From positions 124,001-188,000 of the forward strand of contig NZ_JRLF01000006.1 in the NCBI RefSeq assembly GCF_001404985.1: a stretch of DNA of 64,000 nt. Reading direction: 5' to 3'. The notes under the pieces were generated by a model, which saw only the letters and a list, made by a program, of their open reading frames with translations, made no database searches and had not been told where the DNA came from. Positions 35,289 through 44,972 of the stretch are shown here, piece by piece. How positions within the stretch are numbered: the first letter of the stretch is position 1; each line of letters starts with the position of its first letter. The translations under genes and the position numbers were made by a program. This DNA is from Flavobacterium aquidurense (GTDB lineage: Bacteria > Bacteroidota > Bacteroidia > Flavobacteriales > Flavobacteriaceae).

Positions 35289-35666
35289 ATGAGAAAATTT
35301 CTTCTGTTATTAGTGCTAATTTCTTTTTCAGCGCATGCACAAACAAATCGATTTACAGGAACATGGAGCACTGAAAATTGCAAGGATTGCAGCAAAGAAT
35401 ATATTTTTACGATTAATATAGCGCAATCTAACAATAAGATATTTGGAACTGCAGAAATCATCAGTGACAATCAAAAATTTGTTACGGGCGTTATGGAAGT
35501 TTCTGGATATGTAAATTCATTTGGTGAAAAAGCTCAAATAAATATGAAATCTAAAGATGGCTCTGTAAGCGCAGTTCTTTTTACAAATGATGAAGTATTA
35601 CAATTTATCAAAAGAGGTGGCGCTGATTTAGTTCCTAAAGAAATAATTCTCACTAAATTATATTAG
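35289..35666 (+). CDS. Secreted protein of unknown function
   Basis: 125 residues with a signal peptide (MRKFLLLLVLISFSAHAQ). The mature N-terminus RFTGTWSTENCKDCSKEYIF has a CxxC pair, followed by beta strands (YVNSFGEKAQINMKSKDGSV). The GTW start resembles small lipocalin-like barrels, but no family is certain. The next gene follows after a 366-bp gap. Confidence 0.6.
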   Translation: MRKFLLLLVLISFSAHAQTNRFTGTWSTENCKDCSKEYIFTINIAQSNNKIFGTAEIISDNQKFVTGVMEVSGYVNSFGEKAQINMKSKDGSVSAVLFTNDEVLQFIKRGGADLVPKEIILTKLY

Positions 35667-36032
<366 letters not shown>

Positions 36033-37949
36033 ATGAATACAATTGCTGAGCATATTGCAGATTTTTTAAAAGAATACCCGCCATTTGATAATTTAACTTT
36101 TCAGGAATTATCTGATATTGCTACAAATATTCGTGTTATCAATTTAGAGAAACACGCTGTTTTGTTTCAAATTAACGACGTACTTCATGATAGTTTTTAT
36201 GTTGTGGCTTCGGGTGTCATAAATTTAACTACAATTGCTGATGCCGAAGAAACGATTATAAACAAATGTCATGAAGGTGATATTTTTGGTTTGCGTCCGT
36301 TTTTTGCTAAAAACAATTATATGATGACAGCAAAAGCGCGTGAAGAAAGTATCATTTATGCTATACCTATAGCGGTTTTCAGACCTTTTGTTGCCAATAA
36401 TTCAGACGTTTTAAATTTTTTACTTGAGAATTTTGCCATCAATTCAAGACATGCAAAAGACAATGTAAATTCTAACGGAAAACTGATTTCTGATACTGCT
36501 TTCTATGTAGATCAGCAAACAGAAATGCAATATATACAATCTCTTGTATACAATAATTCGCCATTAACTACAGAATCTAACCGTATCGTTAAGGATGTGG
36601 CGATTTTGATGACAGAATCAATGGTTGACAATATTGTAATTTGCGAAAAAAATAATCCAATTGGTATTGTGACAAATGCTGATTTATCATCTAAAATTGC
36701 AACAGGACGTTACCCTATTACAGAAACAATTGATAAGATTATGTCTTCACCGGTTGTTACAGTAATTGAAAATGTTTCTTTGGCCGAAGCACAATTATTA
36801 ATGCTAAAGCACAATGTTACGCACTTATGTGTTACCAAAGACGGTACAAGTAAATCTGCGGTGAAAGGAATTATTTCTGAACACGATTTAATTGTAGCTC
36901 AAGCCAGTAACCCTGGTGTTTTAATTAAAGAAATTAAACGCTCGCAGCTGCCAAAAGACTTAAAACAGATACGTGATCGTTTGTCTGATTTGATTCAGAA
37001 CTCAATTCAGAAAAATATTCCAATTTCACATATCAGCAATATTGCAAGCGAAATTAATCTGGCTATTATAAAACGTGCTGTCGAGTTATCAATTTTAGAT
37101 TTGGGCTCCCCTCCTGCTCGTTTTGCATGGTTAAGTATTGGAAGTCAAGGTCGTAAAGAGCAATTACTACTTACAGATCAAGATAGTATACTTATTTTTG
37201 AAGATGTTGCGCCAGAGAAATATAGAGAAGTAAAAGATTACTTTTTAAGATTAGCCAAAAGAACAACGGCCATACTTGAAAAAGTAGGTTATGAATATTG
37301 CCCAAATGGACATATGGGAAGCAATATGTTATGGTGTAAATCATTGACAGACTGGACAAAACAATATAACAGCTGGATGAATACTCCAGGTGAAAACAGC
37401 AATGATTTAAGTAGTATTTTCTTTGATTACGAGATTGTTTTTGGAGAACCAAAAATTGAAGAAGTGATAGAAAATGTTATTTTTAAAAATGCCGTAAACA
37501 ATACTTTGTTCTTTGACTTTTTAGGAAATGATGCCTTAAAGAAAAACTCTGCTTTGAGCTTTTTCAAAAAATTCATTCTGGAAGAAGAAGGTCCGCATAA
37601 AACTAAATTTGATATAAAAACCCGTGCATTAATGCCTTTAATTGATGCAGCGCGATTGTTGATTTTAAATTCAAATATAAAAGGAATCAAAAATACCTAT
37701 TTACGATTCAAACAACTGGCGATAACAGATTCTAAAAATGCTGAAATATATTTAAGCTGTGCTGAAGCATTCTTAACGTTATCAAAATTTAGAACAGTTG
37801 AAGGGTTAAAAAATGATGATTCCGGACAATATATCAATATAAGAGAAATGTCTAAAACAGACAAAGAAAAGTTAAAAAATGCCTTAACCCCAATGAAAGA
37901 CCTTGAGGAACTAATTAAGAGTAAATTTCAACTTACACAATTCTCATAA
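36033..37949 (+). CDS. cNMP-binding/CBS/DUF294 nucleotidyltransferase-like protein
   Basis: 638 residues with four parts: a cyclic nucleotide-binding-like domain (about 15-140), a CBS pair (about 165-295, ending IISEHDLIVAQ), the DUF294 nucleotidyltransferase domain (about 315-450, with WLSIGSQGRKEQLLLTDQDS as its active-site pattern), and a C-terminal helical DUF294_C domain. This is the layout of GlnD-like signal proteins. Substrate and target are unknown. The exonuclease-like gene starts 2 bp after the stop, so the two are almost certainly one operon. Confidence 0.9.
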   Translation: MNTIAEHIADFLKEYPPFDNLTFQELSDIATNIRVINLEKHAVLFQINDVLHDSFYVVASGVINLTTIADAEETIINKCHEGDIFGLRPFFAKNNYMMTAKAREESIIYAIPIAVFRPFVANNSDVLNFLLENFAINSRHAKDNVNSNGKLISDTAFYVDQQTEMQYIQSLVYNNSPLTTESNRIVKDVAILMTESMVDNIVICEKNNPIGIVTNADLSSKIATGRYPITETIDKIMSSPVVTVIENVSLAEAQLLMLKHNVTHLCVTKDGTSKSAVKGIISEHDLIVAQASNPGVLIKEIKRSQLPKDLKQIRDRLSDLIQNSIQKNIPISHISNIASEINLAIIKRAVELSILDLGSPPARFAWLSIGSQGRKEQLLLTDQDSILIFEDVAPEKYREVKDYFLRLAKRTTAILEKVGYEYCPNGHMGSNMLWCKSLTDWTKQYNSWMNTPGENSNDLSSIFFDYEIVFGEPKIEEVIENVIFKNAVNNTLFFDFLGNDALKKNSALSFFKKFILEEEGPHKTKFDIKTRALMPLIDAARLLILNSNIKGIKNTYLRFKQLAITDSKNAEIYLSCAEAFLTLSKFRTVEGLKNDDSGQYINIREMSKTDKEKLKNALTPMKDLEELIKSKFQLTQFS

Positions 37950-37951
37950 CT

Positions 37952-38548
37952 ATGCTAGACTGGATTAAAAATATCAACAAAGAGTATCCGGATTTCTGGA
38001 AAGATTATCTGACTAAATTCGAAACAAAACCCAATAGATTCGTAGTTTTATCTACAGAAACTTCGGGATTAAACCCCAATAAAGATGTTATTCTGTCTCT
38101 GGGAGCTTTTTCAGTCGTGGATGACAGTATTATAATAAAAGAAAATTTCGAGGCTGTTTTACTGCAATACAAATTCCTTCAGGATAATGGACTTTCTAAT
38201 GAGTTTATCATTGAAAGCAAAATGATCAAAATGCCTGAGCCGGATGCAATTGAAGCGTTTGTAAACTTTATAGGAAATTCTATTCTTGTAGGTCATCATA
38301 TAAATTTTGATATCGAAATGCTAAATGCTGCACTCGAACGTCTGGATTGTGGACGTTTAAAAAATGAAGCACTGGATATCGATATGATGTATCGCAAATT
38401 AATGGACATCAACGATAAACAGTTTTCTTTAGACGATTTAAGCGAAATATTCAAAATTCCTAAAAGTGATAGAAACTCATCTTCTGAAGATGCTTATAAA
38501 ATTGCACTTTTGTTCTTGAAATTAAAATCCAGATTGGGAATTAAATAA
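37952..38548 (+). CDS. DnaQ-like 3'-5' exonuclease, altered active site
   Basis: 198 residues of the DEDDh fold. Exo I is VVLSTETSGLNP, where the usual first Asp of DxE is Ser; Exo II is HHINFDIEMLNAALE with its Asp kept; Exo III is RNSSSEDAYKIALLF, where the position of the usual His is Asn while the Asp is kept. Two of five catalytic residues are thus replaced, so activity is doubtful and a binding or regulatory role is possible. It is coupled to the cNMP/CBS/DUF294 gene. Confidence 0.85.
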   Translation: MLDWIKNINKEYPDFWKDYLTKFETKPNRFVVLSTETSGLNPNKDVILSLGAFSVVDDSIIIKENFEAVLLQYKFLQDNGLSNEFIIESKMIKMPEPDAIEAFVNFIGNSILVGHHINFDIEMLNAALERLDCGRLKNEALDIDMMYRKLMDINDKQFSLDDLSEIFKIPKSDRNSSSEDAYKIALLFLKLKSRLGIK

Positions 38549-38556
38549 TTTTTTTT

Positions 38557-38575
38557 ACCATATAATTTATATAAG
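38557..38575 (+). repeat. ACCATATAA repeat copy
   Basis: ACCATATAATTTATATAAG, close to the copies at 23414-23432 and 25057-25072. Confidence 0.55.
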
Positions 38576-38641
38576 AAAAGATAAGTTTTTGTAAATCTTT
38601 TACAAATTACTCATGTTAAAATAATACTATTTTAAATATAT

Positions 38642-38680
38642 AAAAAAAGCCTCTTAATTTTAAAGAGGCTTTTTTTTTTA
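38642..38680. terminator. Bidirectional terminator between exonuclease and acs genes
   Basis: GCCTCTT (38649-38655) pairs with AAGAGGC (38663-38669), with a run of A before and a run of T after, so it works in both directions between the convergent genes. Confidence 0.85.
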
Positions 38681-38698
38681 TTATTATCTATTTCAGAA

Positions 38699-40609
38699 TT
38701 AAGAAATTCTTTCTTTTGTAATTTCTTCTACAACTTCAGGATTTAATAATGTTGAAGTATCTCCAAAATTAGAAAAATCTCCTTCGGCTATTTTACGCAA
38801 AATTCTACGCATAATTTTTCCTGAACGCGTTTTTGGTAATCCAGATACGAACTGAATTTTATCCAGTTTTGCAATTGGCCCAATGTGGTCAGAAATATAT
38901 TGATTAATCTCTTTAGACAGATTTTCTTTATTTCTAACTTCTCCAGTTTCTTTTAGGATTACATAACCATATAAAGCATTTCCTTTAATATCATGTGGGA
39001 ATCCAACAATCGCAGATTCAGCTACTGCAGGATGCTCGTTGATTGCATCTTCTATAGGAGCTGTTCCTAAATTATGACCTGAAACAATTACAACATCATC
39101 TACTCTACCGGTAATTCTGTAATAACCAACTTCGTCTCTTAATGCTCCGTCTCCTGTGAAATATTTTCCAGGGAAAGCAGAAAAATAAGTGTCTTTGTAG
39201 CGCTGGTGATCTCCCCAGATTGTTCTGGCGATTCCCGGCCACGGAAATTTAATACATAAACTACCTACAACCTGATTTCCTTCAATCTCATTACGTTTTT
39301 CATCCATTAACACAGGCTGAATTCCCGGTAATGGTAAAGTTGCGTATGTTGGTTTTGTTGGCGTTACAAAAGCGATAGGAGAAATCATGATTCCGCCAGT
39401 TTCTGTTTGCCACCACGTATCAACCACAGGACATCTTTTATCTCCCACGTGGTCATTAAACCAGTGCCAAGCCTCTTCATTGATTGGTTCTCCTACAGAT
39501 CCAATAACTTTAAGAGATTTTAGAGGATATTTTTGAATGTAATCTAAGCTTTCTTTTGCTAATGAACGAATAGCAGTTGGCGCTGTATAGAATTGTGTGA
39601 TTTTATGTTTTTCGATAATATCCCAAAAACGGCTAAAATCAGGATAAGAAGGAACTCCTTCAAAAATTACGGTTGTTCCTCCATTTAATAATGGTCCGTA
39701 TAGAATATAAGAGTGACCTGTAATCCAGCCAATATCTGCTGTACACCAGAAAATATCATTTTCTTCATGACTAAAAACATTTTTAAAAGTATAAGCAGTG
39801 TAAACCATGTATCCGGCTGTAGTATGCACCATACCTTTTGGTTTACCAGTTGATCCTGAAGTATATAAAATAAACAAAGGATCTTCAGCATCCATGATTT
39901 CAGCAACACTATTATCTAAAGCTGCATCTAACAAAGGCTGTAAATATTCGTCACGGCCTTCTTTCATTTTGATATTTGTATTGGTTCTTTTGGCAACCAA
40001 TACTTTAGTAACAGATGGGCAAGTTTCTAATGCTTCATCTACAATTCCTTTTAAATCTATGGTTTTATTTCCTCTGTAACCTCCATCAGAAGTGATTACC
40101 ATTTTACATTCGCAATCATTAATTCTTGCAGAAACTGCCGAAGCTGAAAATCCTGCAAAAATAACAGAGTGAATTGCTCCAATTCTGGCACAAGCTAAAA
40201 CAGCTACGGCCAATTCAGGAATCATAGGCAAATAAATACAAACTCTATCACCTTTACGAACACCTTGCTCACGCAAAACATTCGCCATTTTTGAAACTCT
40301 TTCGTATAATTCGTTATACGTTATATGTAAAGCACTATCAGAAGGATCATTTGGTTCAAAAATAATCGCCGTTTTTTCTCCTCTTTTACTTAAGTGTCTA
40401 TCGATGCAATTTTTGGTAATATTAACTTTTGCTTCAGTAAACCATTTCACTTCGGCATCAGCCATATTAAAATCTACTACTTTCTCCCATTGTTGGTACC
40501 AAGTAAAATTTTCTTCAGCTATCTTCCCCCAAAATTTCCTTGGCTCCCTTATTGACTTATTGTAATGTTTAAAATATTGTTCTAAATTTTCAATTTTATA
40601 ATAACTCAT
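38699..40609 (-). CDS. acs: Acetyl-CoA synthetase
   Basis: 636 residues from the ATG at 40607-40609 (MSYYKIENLEQYFKHYNKSI). An upstream ATG at 40696 would add 29 residues of low-complexity sequence and is not used. The AMP-forming family marks are YTSGSTGKPKGMVHT, the acetate pocket region VDTWWQTETGG, and the C-terminal KTRSGKIMRR whose lysine is the known acetylation site. It turns acetate, ATP and CoA into acetyl-CoA. It is a single gene between two terminator-like hairpins. Confidence 0.95.
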   Translation of the reverse strand: MSYYKIENLEQYFKHYNKSIREPRKFWGKIAEENFTWYQQWEKVVDFNMADAEVKWFTEAKVNITKNCIDRHLSKRGEKTAIIFEPNDPSDSALHITYNELYERVSKMANVLREQGVRKGDRVCIYLPMIPELAVAVLACARIGAIHSVIFAGFSASAVSARINDCECKMVITSDGGYRGNKTIDLKGIVDEALETCPSVTKVLVAKRTNTNIKMKEGRDEYLQPLLDAALDNSVAEIMDAEDPLFILYTSGSTGKPKGMVHTTAGYMVYTAYTFKNVFSHEENDIFWCTADIGWITGHSYILYGPLLNGGTTVIFEGVPSYPDFSRFWDIIEKHKITQFYTAPTAIRSLAKESLDYIQKYPLKSLKVIGSVGEPINEEAWHWFNDHVGDKRCPVVDTWWQTETGGIMISPIAFVTPTKPTYATLPLPGIQPVLMDEKRNEIEGNQVVGSLCIKFPWPGIARTIWGDHQRYKDTYFSAFPGKYFTGDGALRDEVGYYRITGRVDDVVIVSGHNLGTAPIEDAINEHPAVAESAIVGFPHDIKGNALYGYVILKETGEVRNKENLSKEINQYISDHIGPIAKLDKIQFVSGLPKTRSGKIMRRILRKIAEGDFSNFGDTSTLLNPEVVEEITKERIS

Positions 40610-41104
40610 ATGTTTTTGGAATTTTTTTATAAATGTATTAAATATCAACGTATTCTTAAAATTATTTAATTCATAAATTTTGTCAAAAAAAAACACATAT
40701 TAAAAAAAATATTGCTTTTTTCTGAATTTACTATAAATTTTTACTTTTATGAATAAAAATGCGTATCATAAAAAAGGCACGATAAATGAATACCATGCCT
40801 TTTATTTTTAACAATTTCAATAACAATTAATTTTAGTAATTCTGCATTACAATGCCGGGATCTATTTTGAAAATAGCAGCATCTTTATTAATTAAAATGA
40901 AACTTCAACAAGTATATCTATTTACTAAATATACCCCTTAATTAGGGATTAGCTTCACTTAACTTACTTGCTTGCAGAAGTTAAGTGAATGCAATATGCA
41001 TCTATATCCATTTTTCTTAATAAGTGCTTACTAATTCAAAATATTACATAAAACAGAGATACAGCGCAAATCCCACATTCGAATGTGTGGTAATTCCCAA
41101 TTTA
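40610..41104. other. Gap with several palindromes between ilvC and acs
   Basis: 495 bp, no gene seen. It holds a terminator-like pair GGCA/TGCC with A- and T-runs (40771-40804), CCCTTAATTAGGG (40935-40947), a 12-bp inverted repeat TTCACTTAACTT/AAGTTAAGTGAA (40954-40989), and a 14-bp palindrome CACATTCGAATGTG (41074-41087) just past the ilvC stop. Confidence 0.6.
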
Positions 41105-42574
41105 TTATCCAATTTTTTTCATTGCAGTCATAGATTCTCTCAACCATGCTCCTACTTCTTCGATAGGATGCTGACGAATTTCTTTGTTTACTGCAATTAA
41201 AACAGCATTATCTACTCCGTTTGAAGTTGAAAATGGTTTCCCTATAACGTTTGTTTCAACAGTTTTCATAAATTCAGTTAATAGCGGTTTACAAGCATGG
41301 TCAAATAAATAACAGCCATATTCTGCAGTATCCGAAATAACACGGTTCATTTCAAATAATTTTTTTCTTGCAATTGTATTTGCAATCAAAGGCAATTCGT
41401 GTAATGACTCATAATAAGCTGATTCTTCGATAATTCCTGCTTCTGTCATTGTTTCAAAAGCTAATTCTACACCAGCTTTAACCATTGCAATCATTAAAAC
41501 TCCATTATCAAAATATTCTTGTTCAGCAATTGGAGCATCTGTAGGAGCAGTTTTCTCAAAGTTTGTTTCTCCTGTTGCAGCTCTCCATGTCAATAAATTT
41601 TTATCATCATTAGCCCAGTCGATCATCATAGTTCTGGAGAATTCTCCTGAAATAATATCATCCTGATGTTTTTGGAATAAAGGACGCATGATATCTTTTA
41701 ATTCTTCAGCAATTTCATAAGCTTCAATTTTTGCAGGATTTGAAAGACGATCCATCATATTGGTAATTCCACCATGTTTTAAAGCTTCTGTGATAGTTTC
41801 CCATCCGTATTGAATTAATTTTGAAGCATATGCAGGCTCAATTCCTTTTTCTACCATTTTATCAAAACATAAAATAGATCCTGTCTGCAATAATCCGCAA
41901 AGGATAGTTTGCTCACCCATTAAATCTGATTTTACTTCAGCTACGAATGATGATTTTAAAACTCCTGCTTTATGTCCTCCAGTTGCAACTGCATACGCTT
42001 TTGCCTGATCTAAACCAAAACTGTTTGGATCATTTTCCGGGTGAACTGCAATTAAAGTTGGTACACCAAATCCTCTTTTGTATTCTTCACGAACCTCAGA
42101 ACCAGGACATTTAGGCGCACACATAATTACGGTAATATCTTTACGAATTTGCATTCCTTCTTCAACAATATTGAAACCATGAGAATATGCTAAAGTCGAA
42201 CCTTGTTTCATTAATGGCATAATGGCAGTAACCACAGCAGTATGTTGTTTATCCGGAGTAAGGTTACAAACTAAGTCAGCAGTTGGAATTAATTCTTCAT
42301 AAGTACCTACAGTAAACCCGTTTTCAGTAGCATTTTTATAAGAAGCTCTTTTCTCAGCGATTGCATCTGCACGTAATGCATACGAAATATCTAAACCAGA
42401 ATCTCTCATGTTTAAACCTTGATTCAAACCTTGCGCACCACAACCTACAATAACAACTTTTTTTCCTGCTAATGCTGAAATACCGTCTGCAAATTCTGAT
42501 TGCTCCATAAATTCGCAAACTCCTAACTGTTCTAATTGTAATCTAAGTGGTAATGTATTGAAATAATTTGCCAT
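41105..42574 (-). CDS. ilvC: Ketol-acid reductoisomerase, long (class II) form
   Basis: 489 residues, the long form also found in E. coli. The NADPH-binding motif is [20 protein letters not shown] near residue 33, followed by the catalytic [20 protein letters not shown] region and the two knotted domains with [14 protein letters not shown]. It rearranges and reduces acetolactate or acetohydroxybutyrate for valine, leucine and isoleucine synthesis. It is the last gene of the ilvD-ilvB-ilvN-ilvC operon, 65 bp after ilvN. Confidence 0.96.
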   Translation of the reverse strand: MANYFNTLPLRLQLEQLGVCEFMEQSEFADGISALAGKKVVIVGCGAQGLNQGLNMRDSGLDISYALRADAIAEKRASYKNATENGFTVGTYEELIPTADLVCNLTPDKQHTAVVTAIMPLMKQGSTLAYSHGFNIVEEGMQIRKDITVIMCAPKCPGSEVREEYKRGFGVPTLIAVHPENDPNSFGLDQAKAYAVATGGHKAGVLKSSFVAEVKSDLMGEQTILCGLLQTGSILCFDKMVEKGIEPAYASKLIQYGWETITEALKHGGITNMMDRLSNPAKIEAYEIAEELKDIMRPLFQKHQDDIISGEFSRTMMIDWANDDKNLLTWRAATGETNFEKTAPTDAPIAEQEYFDNGVLMIAMVKAGVELAFETMTEAGIIEESAYYESLHELPLIANTIARKKLFEMNRVISDTAEYGCYLFDHACKPLLTEFMKTVETNVIGKPFSTSNGVDNAVLIAVNKEIRQHPIEEVGAWLRESMTAMKKIG

Positions 42575-42639
42575 TTTCTTTTTTAATATTTAATGAATGT
42601 GTAATTTGATAATTGATTAATAAGTAAACTAAAATGATA

Positions 42640-43161
42640 CTATTTAAATGTTTCTAATAATGTCGAGATCTCCATTTTTTCTTTAGAAACAGATATTCTG
42701 CCGGAACGTACAAATTGCATGATTCCGTAAGGCTTAAATTTTGCATATAATTCTTCAATCTCAGAACGTCTTCCTGATTTTGAGATCACAAAGAAATCAC
42801 GGGAAACCGTTACAATTGTAGCCTGGCTTTCTTTGATGATATTCTGAATTTGTTTTTCATCAAATAACAAACTTGAAGCAATTTTAAACAAAGCATTTTC
42901 TAAATAAATTGTTTCTTCGTCTGTATGATAAAATGCTTTTATTACCTCAATTTGTTTTTCTATTTGTCCTACAATATTCTTAACCCATTTTTCAGTTGTA
43001 TCTACAACGATAATAAATCTTGAAACATTTTCTATCTCTGATTCTGAAACGTTTAAACTTAATATATTAATGTGACGCTTTAAGAATATTCCTGATATTC
43101 TATTCAACAAACCCACATTATTTTCTGAGTATACCGATATGGTAAATGTTTTATCTTCCAT
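42640..43161 (-). CDS. ilvN: Acetolactate synthase small (regulatory) subunit
   Basis: 173 residues. The N-terminal ACT domain starts FTISVYSENNVGLLNRISGI and continues FLKRHINILSLNVSESE; the second ACT-like half follows. It binds valine and switches on and feedback-inhibits the large subunit encoded by the next upstream gene. It is 54 bp after ilvB; that spacer holds a perfect palindrome at 43183-43198. Confidence 0.93.
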   Translation of the reverse strand: MEDKTFTISVYSENNVGLLNRISGIFLKRHINILSLNVSESEIENVSRFIIVVDTTEKWVKNIVGQIEKQIEVIKAFYHTDEETIYLENALFKIASSLLFDEKQIQNIIKESQATIVTVSRDFFVISKSGRRSEIEELYAKFKPYGIMQFVRSGRISVSKEKMEISTLLETFK

Positions 43162-43182
43162 TTTGTTTTTTAGTTTTTTTTT

Positions 43183-43198
43183 CCCGATAATTATCGGG
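43183..43198. repeat. CCCGATAATTATCGGG palindrome in the ilvB-ilvN spacer
   Basis: A perfect 16-nt palindrome. In the mRNA it is followed by A, not U, so it is not an intrinsic terminator for the operon. A like palindrome (CCCGAAGCTTCGGG) lies in the hisF-hisIE spacer. Confidence 0.8.
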
Positions 43199-43215
43199 AT
43201 TGAAACTTTTTTTCT

Positions 43216-44904
43216 TTAGCTTAATCTAATTTCAGAAACACATGCTCCTGTTGGAATCATTGGGAATACATTATTCTCTTTCTCTACCATAACTTCTAAG
43301 AAATATGAATCTTTTGAAGCCATCATTTCTGCAACGGCTGCATCTAAATCATCTCTTTGTGTTACTTTTTTAGATTTAATGTAATATCCTTCCGCGATGG
43401 CAACAAAATTTGGATTAATCATATTTGTTGATGCATATCTGTTATCAAAAAACAGTTCTTGCCATTGACGCACCATTCCTAAGAACTCATTGTTCAGGAT
43501 AACAATTTTTACAGGAACTTTAGTCTGAAAAATAGTCCCTAATTCCTGAATCGTCATCTGAAATCCACCATCTCCAATAATCGCAACTACTTCACGATCC
43601 GGTCTTCCCATCTTAGCCCCAATTGCGGCTGGTAAAGCAAATCCCATTGTTCCTAAACCTCCTGAAGTAATATTACTTTTGGTTGAGTTAAATTTAGCAT
43701 AACGACAAGCAAACATTTGGTGCTGTCCAACATCTGAAACAATAATCGCATCACCTTTTGAGTGTTTGTTGATCATTTCCATAGTTTCTCCCATTGAAAT
43801 TCCTTTACCATTCGTTGGGTTTAACTCTTCATTTATAACAGATTCTACTTCTATTTTATGCAATTCCTTAAACTCATTATGCCATAAATCATGTGATTTT
43901 GCATCAATTAAAGGCAATAAAGCGTTTAATGCTTCTTTTACATCTCCTAAAACGGCTACTTCAGTTTTTACATTTTTATCAATTTCAGCAGGATCAATTT
44001 CAAAGTGAATCACTTTTGCCTGTTTGGCATAAGTTTTAAGATTTCCTGTTACACGATCATCAAAACGCATTCCTAATGCAATTAAAACATCACATTCATT
44101 GGTCAGCATGTTTGGTCCGTAGTTTCCATGCATTCCCAACATCCCAACGTTTAGCGGATGATCTGTTGGCAAAGCTGAAAGTCCAAGGATAGTCCATCCT
44201 GCAGGAATTCCTGATTTTTCGATAAAAGCTTTTAGCTGTTCTTCGGCCTGACCGAGAATAATTCCCTGACCAAAAACAATAAAAGGTTTTTTTGCACTAT
44301 TGATTAAAGCAGCAGCTTCGGCCACTTTGTCTAATTTCAATTTAGGAACCGGAATATAACTTCTGATTCCACTACATTTTTCATAACTAAATTCGAACTC
44401 ATCAAATTGAGCATTTTTAGTAATATCAATCAATACCGGTCCCGGACGTCCTGAACGGGCAATGTAAAATGCTTTTGCAATAATTTCAGGAATTTCAGAT
44501 GCTTCTGTAACCTGATAATTCCATTTTGTTACCGGAGTCGAAATTCCGATAATATCAGTTTCCTGAAAAGCATCAGAACCCAGTAAATGTTTTCCAACCT
44601 GCCCGGTAATACAAACCATTGGAGTTGAATCGATTTGTGCATCAGCAATTCCGGTAACTAAATTTGTAGCACCCGGTCCTGAAGTAGCGATGGCCACACC
44701 CACTTTTCCTGTGGCTCTCGCATATCCCTGCGCTGCATGTGTAGCACCTTGTTCGTGACGTACTAAAACATGGTGTAACTGATCTTGAAATTTATACAAT
44801 TCGTCATAAACAGGCATTATGGCTCCTCCCGGATATCCATAAACCAAATCTACTCCTTCTGCTAATAAACATCTTATAACGGCTTCTGCCCCTGATATTT
44901 TCAT
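43216..44904 (-). CDS. ilvB: Acetolactate synthase large (catalytic) subunit
   Basis: 562 residues. The three domains of thiamine-dependent enzymes are visible: the pyrimidine-binding N-terminus with the catalytic glutamate in VLVRHEQGATHAAQGYARAT, the FAD-type middle domain, and the pyrophosphate-binding GDGGFQMTIQELGTIFQTKV with NNEFLGMVRQW. It condenses two pyruvates, or pyruvate and 2-oxobutyrate. It is preceded by ilvD at 68 bp. Confidence 0.96.
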   Translation of the reverse strand: MKISGAEAVIRCLLAEGVDLVYGYPGGAIMPVYDELYKFQDQLHHVLVRHEQGATHAAQGYARATGKVGVAIATSGPGATNLVTGIADAQIDSTPMVCITGQVGKHLLGSDAFQETDIIGISTPVTKWNYQVTEASEIPEIIAKAFYIARSGRPGPVLIDITKNAQFDEFEFSYEKCSGIRSYIPVPKLKLDKVAEAAALINSAKKPFIVFGQGIILGQAEEQLKAFIEKSGIPAGWTILGLSALPTDHPLNVGMLGMHGNYGPNMLTNECDVLIALGMRFDDRVTGNLKTYAKQAKVIHFEIDPAEIDKNVKTEVAVLGDVKEALNALLPLIDAKSHDLWHNEFKELHKIEVESVINEELNPTNGKGISMGETMEMINKHSKGDAIIVSDVGQHQMFACRYAKFNSTKSNITSGGLGTMGFALPAAIGAKMGRPDREVVAIIGDGGFQMTIQELGTIFQTKVPVKIVILNNEFLGMVRQWQELFFDNRYASTNMINPNFVAIAEGYYIKSKKVTQRDDLDAAVAEMMASKDSYFLEVMVEKENNVFPMIPTGACVSEIRLS

Positions 44905-44972
44905 AGTATATTTTTTTTATCAATTCTAATTTAAATTGAAATTAGAATTGATTTTGATATGTTGTTGTAAAA

